Assembly (NCBI GenBank): GCA_947632415.1
Contig: CANRPB010000072.1
Span: forward strand, 1 to 6,959
Source: an uncultured Bacilli bacterium
GTDB taxonomy: Bacteria; Bacillota_I; Bacilli_A; RF39; UBA660
DNA: 6,959 nucleotides
Direction of reading: 5' to 3'
Numbering within the stretch: the stretch's first letter is position 1; the number at the start of each line of letters is the position of its first letter. A program made the position numbers and the translations under genes. Below are positions 5,720 to 6,959 of this stretch, piece after piece. Under the pieces are notes generated by a model. That model did not search any database. It saw only the letters and a program-made list of their open reading frames with translations, and was not told where the DNA came from.

Positions 5720-6631
5720 TTACTCCTCGATTTTATTTATTGCTTCTTTAATAATATTTATTGAGTTGGTTAGTTTTTCTTCTTCGGTTTTGTTTAGTTT
5801 TAGGTATATTTTTTCTCTGACTCCGTTACGGTTTATTGTTGCTGGGCAACCTATAAATATGTTGTTTTCTTTGTCATATGTTGAAATGGTTATGATGCTG
5901 TTTTCGTCTCCTAGGATGGCGTTGGTGATGCGTACTAGACACATTCCTATTCCATAGTGTGTTGATCCTTTTCTTTTGATAATGTCATATGCTGCATCAC
6001 GTACATTTATGTAGATGTCGTTTAATTCTTCTTCTGTTAAGTAGTCTTTTATATTTTGCAGACTAATGTTGGCGTTACTCCATGGTACAAATTCGGAGTC
6101 GCCGTGTTCTCCTATTACGTATGCATGTACATTTTTGGGACTTATTTGTAATTTTTCTCCTATCATGTATTTTAGTCTTGCGGTGTCTAGGCTTGTTCCG
6201 CTACCGATAATACGATTTGGTTCGAATTTTGAGTATTTCCATGTAATGTATGTCATAACATCTAATGGGTTTGTGGCAATTAAAAATATACCGTCAAAGC
6301 CACTTTTTATGACGTTTTTGATTATGGATTTAAAGATAACGGAGTTTTTGTTTATTAAGTCCATTCTTGTTTCGCCTGGGCCTTGGTTTGCTCCTGCGGC
6401 AATACAAACGATGCTGGCATTTTTGCAGTCTGCGTAGTCGCCTGCTTTTATTGATATTTTTGATGGTGAGAATGCTAAGCAGTGGTTTAAGTCCATTACT
6501 TCTCCTATTACTCTTTCTTGGTCTAAGTCGATTAGGACTAGTTCGTTTACGTATGTTCTTTGGTTTAGTAGTGCATATGCATAACTCATTCCTACATTTC
6601 CACAGCCTATGATAACAACTTTATTTTTCAT
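5720..6631 (-). CDS. ldh: L-lactate dehydrogenase
   Basis: The enzyme reduces pyruvate to L-lactate with NADH, regenerating NAD+ in fermentation. It has the NAD-binding GCGNVG (residues 9-14) and Asp35 at the end of the second strand for the adenine ribose. The substrate loop AGANQGPGETR (79-89) has Gln83 at the position that marks lactate rather than malate dehydrogenases, plus Arg89. ATNP (119-122), LDTAR with Asp149 and Arg152, and the catalytic His176 in IGEHGDS complete the active site. At 303 residues it is slightly short, because it begins directly at the first strand, as in many bacterial forms. The ribosome binding site AAGGGAG (6645-6639) lies 7 bases from ATG. It leads a three-gene run with two RNA-modification genes, an arrangement without an obvious metabolic link. 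I saw no clear Rex-type operator upstream. Confidence 0.95.
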   Translation of the reverse strand: MKNKVVIIGCGNVGMSYAYALLNQRTYVNELVLIDLDQERVIGEVMDLNHCLAFSPSKISIKAGDYADCKNASIVCIAAGANQGPGETRMDLINKNSVIFKSIIKNVIKSGFDGIFLIATNPLDVMTYITWKYSKFEPNRIIGSGTSLDTARLKYMIGEKLQISPKNVHAYVIGEHGDSEFVPWSNANISLQNIKDYLTEEELNDIYINVRDAAYDIIKRKGSTHYGIGMCLVRITNAILGDENSIITISTYDKENNIFIGCPATINRNGVREKIYLKLNKTEEEKLTNSINIIKEAINKIEE

Positions 6632-6667
6632 AATTTTTCTCCCTTAGATTTTATTTTTTTTGTATTA

Positions 6668-6692
6668 TAAAACCCTTGCAATGCAAGGGTTA
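6668..6692 (-). terminator. Hairpin after the tRNA cluster, probable terminator
   Basis: On the minus strand AACCCTTG, a 5-base loop CATTG and CAAGGGTT form a perfect 8-bp stem (pairing can tighten to 10 bp), followed by TTATAATAC. The tail has few consecutive T, so termination may be partial, letting tRNA transcription feed ldh. The same tail contains TATAAT (6669-6664), which could serve as a -10 box for ldh, but no acceptable -35 lies at the right distance. Confidence 0.55.
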
Positions 6693-6702
6693 ATAATCTA
6701 AA

Positions 6703-6779
6703 TGGTCGGGAAAACAGGATTTGAACCTGCAACCCCTTGGTCCCAAACCAAGTGCTCTACCAAGTTGAGCCATTTCCCG
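6703..6779 (-). tRNA. tRNA-Pro (anticodon TGG)
   Basis: A 77-base cloverleaf with CCA encoded. The acceptor stem CGGGAAA/TTTCCCG is perfect, the anticodon stem CTTGG/CCAAG encloses loop TTTGGGA (anticodon TGG at 6745-6743), and the T arm is GCAGG-TTCAAAT-CCTGT. It lies 4 bases after the tRNA-Arg gene. Confidence 0.97.
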
Positions 6780-6783
6780 GTAA

Positions 6784-6860
6784 TGGTGCGCCCGATAGGA
6801 GTCGAACCCATAACCTTTTGATCCGTAGTCAAACGATCTATCCAATTGATCTACGAGCGC
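6784..6860 (-). tRNA. tRNA-Arg (anticodon ACG)
   Basis: A 77-base cloverleaf with CCA encoded. The acceptor stem GCGCTCG/CGGGCGC has one T-G wobble, the anticodon stem TTTGA/TCAAA encloses loop CTACGGA (anticodon ACG at 6826-6824), and the T arm is ATGGG-TTCGACT-CCTAT. By family knowledge A34 is deaminated to inosine by TadA to read CGU, CGC and CGA. Confidence 0.97.
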
Positions 6861-6882
6861 ATACCTATCGTTTATTTTTAAG

Positions 6883-6958
<76 letters not shown>

Positions 6959-6959
6959 A

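Noticed and set aside
6066..6437. 123-codon plus-strand open frame opposite ldh
   Set aside because: It is antisense to a fully conserved ldh with intact active-site motifs and shows no start signal of its own.

Overview
The window comes from a compact, clearly AT-rich bacterial chromosome. Every gene I can support lies on the minus strand, so the biological reading order runs from the right edge to the left. Strong AGGAGG-type ribosome binding sites, CCA-encoded tRNAs, U-tailed hairpin terminators and a Gram-positive-style L-lactate dehydrogenase point to a low-GC Bacillota, perhaps one of the gut-type Bacilli lineages with reduced genomes and type IV pilins; the lineage is an inference. All seven complete reading frames end in TAA or TAG, and tryptophan is written TGG, so the standard bacterial code fits.

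Right part (6958 to 4172). A tRNA cluster Phe(GAA)-Arg(ACG)-Pro(TGG) is followed by a perfect hairpin, then by a tight three-gene run: L-lactate dehydrogenase, a COG1092-type class I SAM-dependent methyltransferase and a small RluA-family pseudouridine synthase. The methyltransferase starts 2 bases after the ldh stop, and the pseudouridine synthase start overlaps the methyltransferase stop by 8 bases. A strong hairpin that swallows the last stop codon closes the unit. Two of the three genes probably modify RNA, which fits their position next to tRNA genes.

Middle (4152 to 3014). An AI-2E family membrane protein stands alone, with a good promoter in front and an AT-only hairpin terminator that overlaps its stop codon.

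Left part (2972 to 1). An extended -10 promoter starts a second tight operon of four genes: two predicted all-helical proteins of unknown function (220 and 453 residues), a small helical-repeat protein that overlaps the second by 13 bases, and a type IV prepilin whose Shine-Dalgarno sequence begins at the base after the preceding stop. The prepilin is missing from simple complete-ORF listings because it reaches the left edge without a complete stop codon.

The most notable feature is an uninterrupted run of ten G (coding strand; C at 548-557) inside the cleaved leader of the prepilin. The gene is in frame with ten G. Nine or eleven would stop translation within a few codons of the tract, while a change of three would only alter leader glycines that are later removed. 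This looks like a phase-variation switch on a surface pilin. The three upstream proteins, two of which seem to carry short helical repeats resembling mTERF motifs, may belong to the same uncharacterised pilin-linked system.
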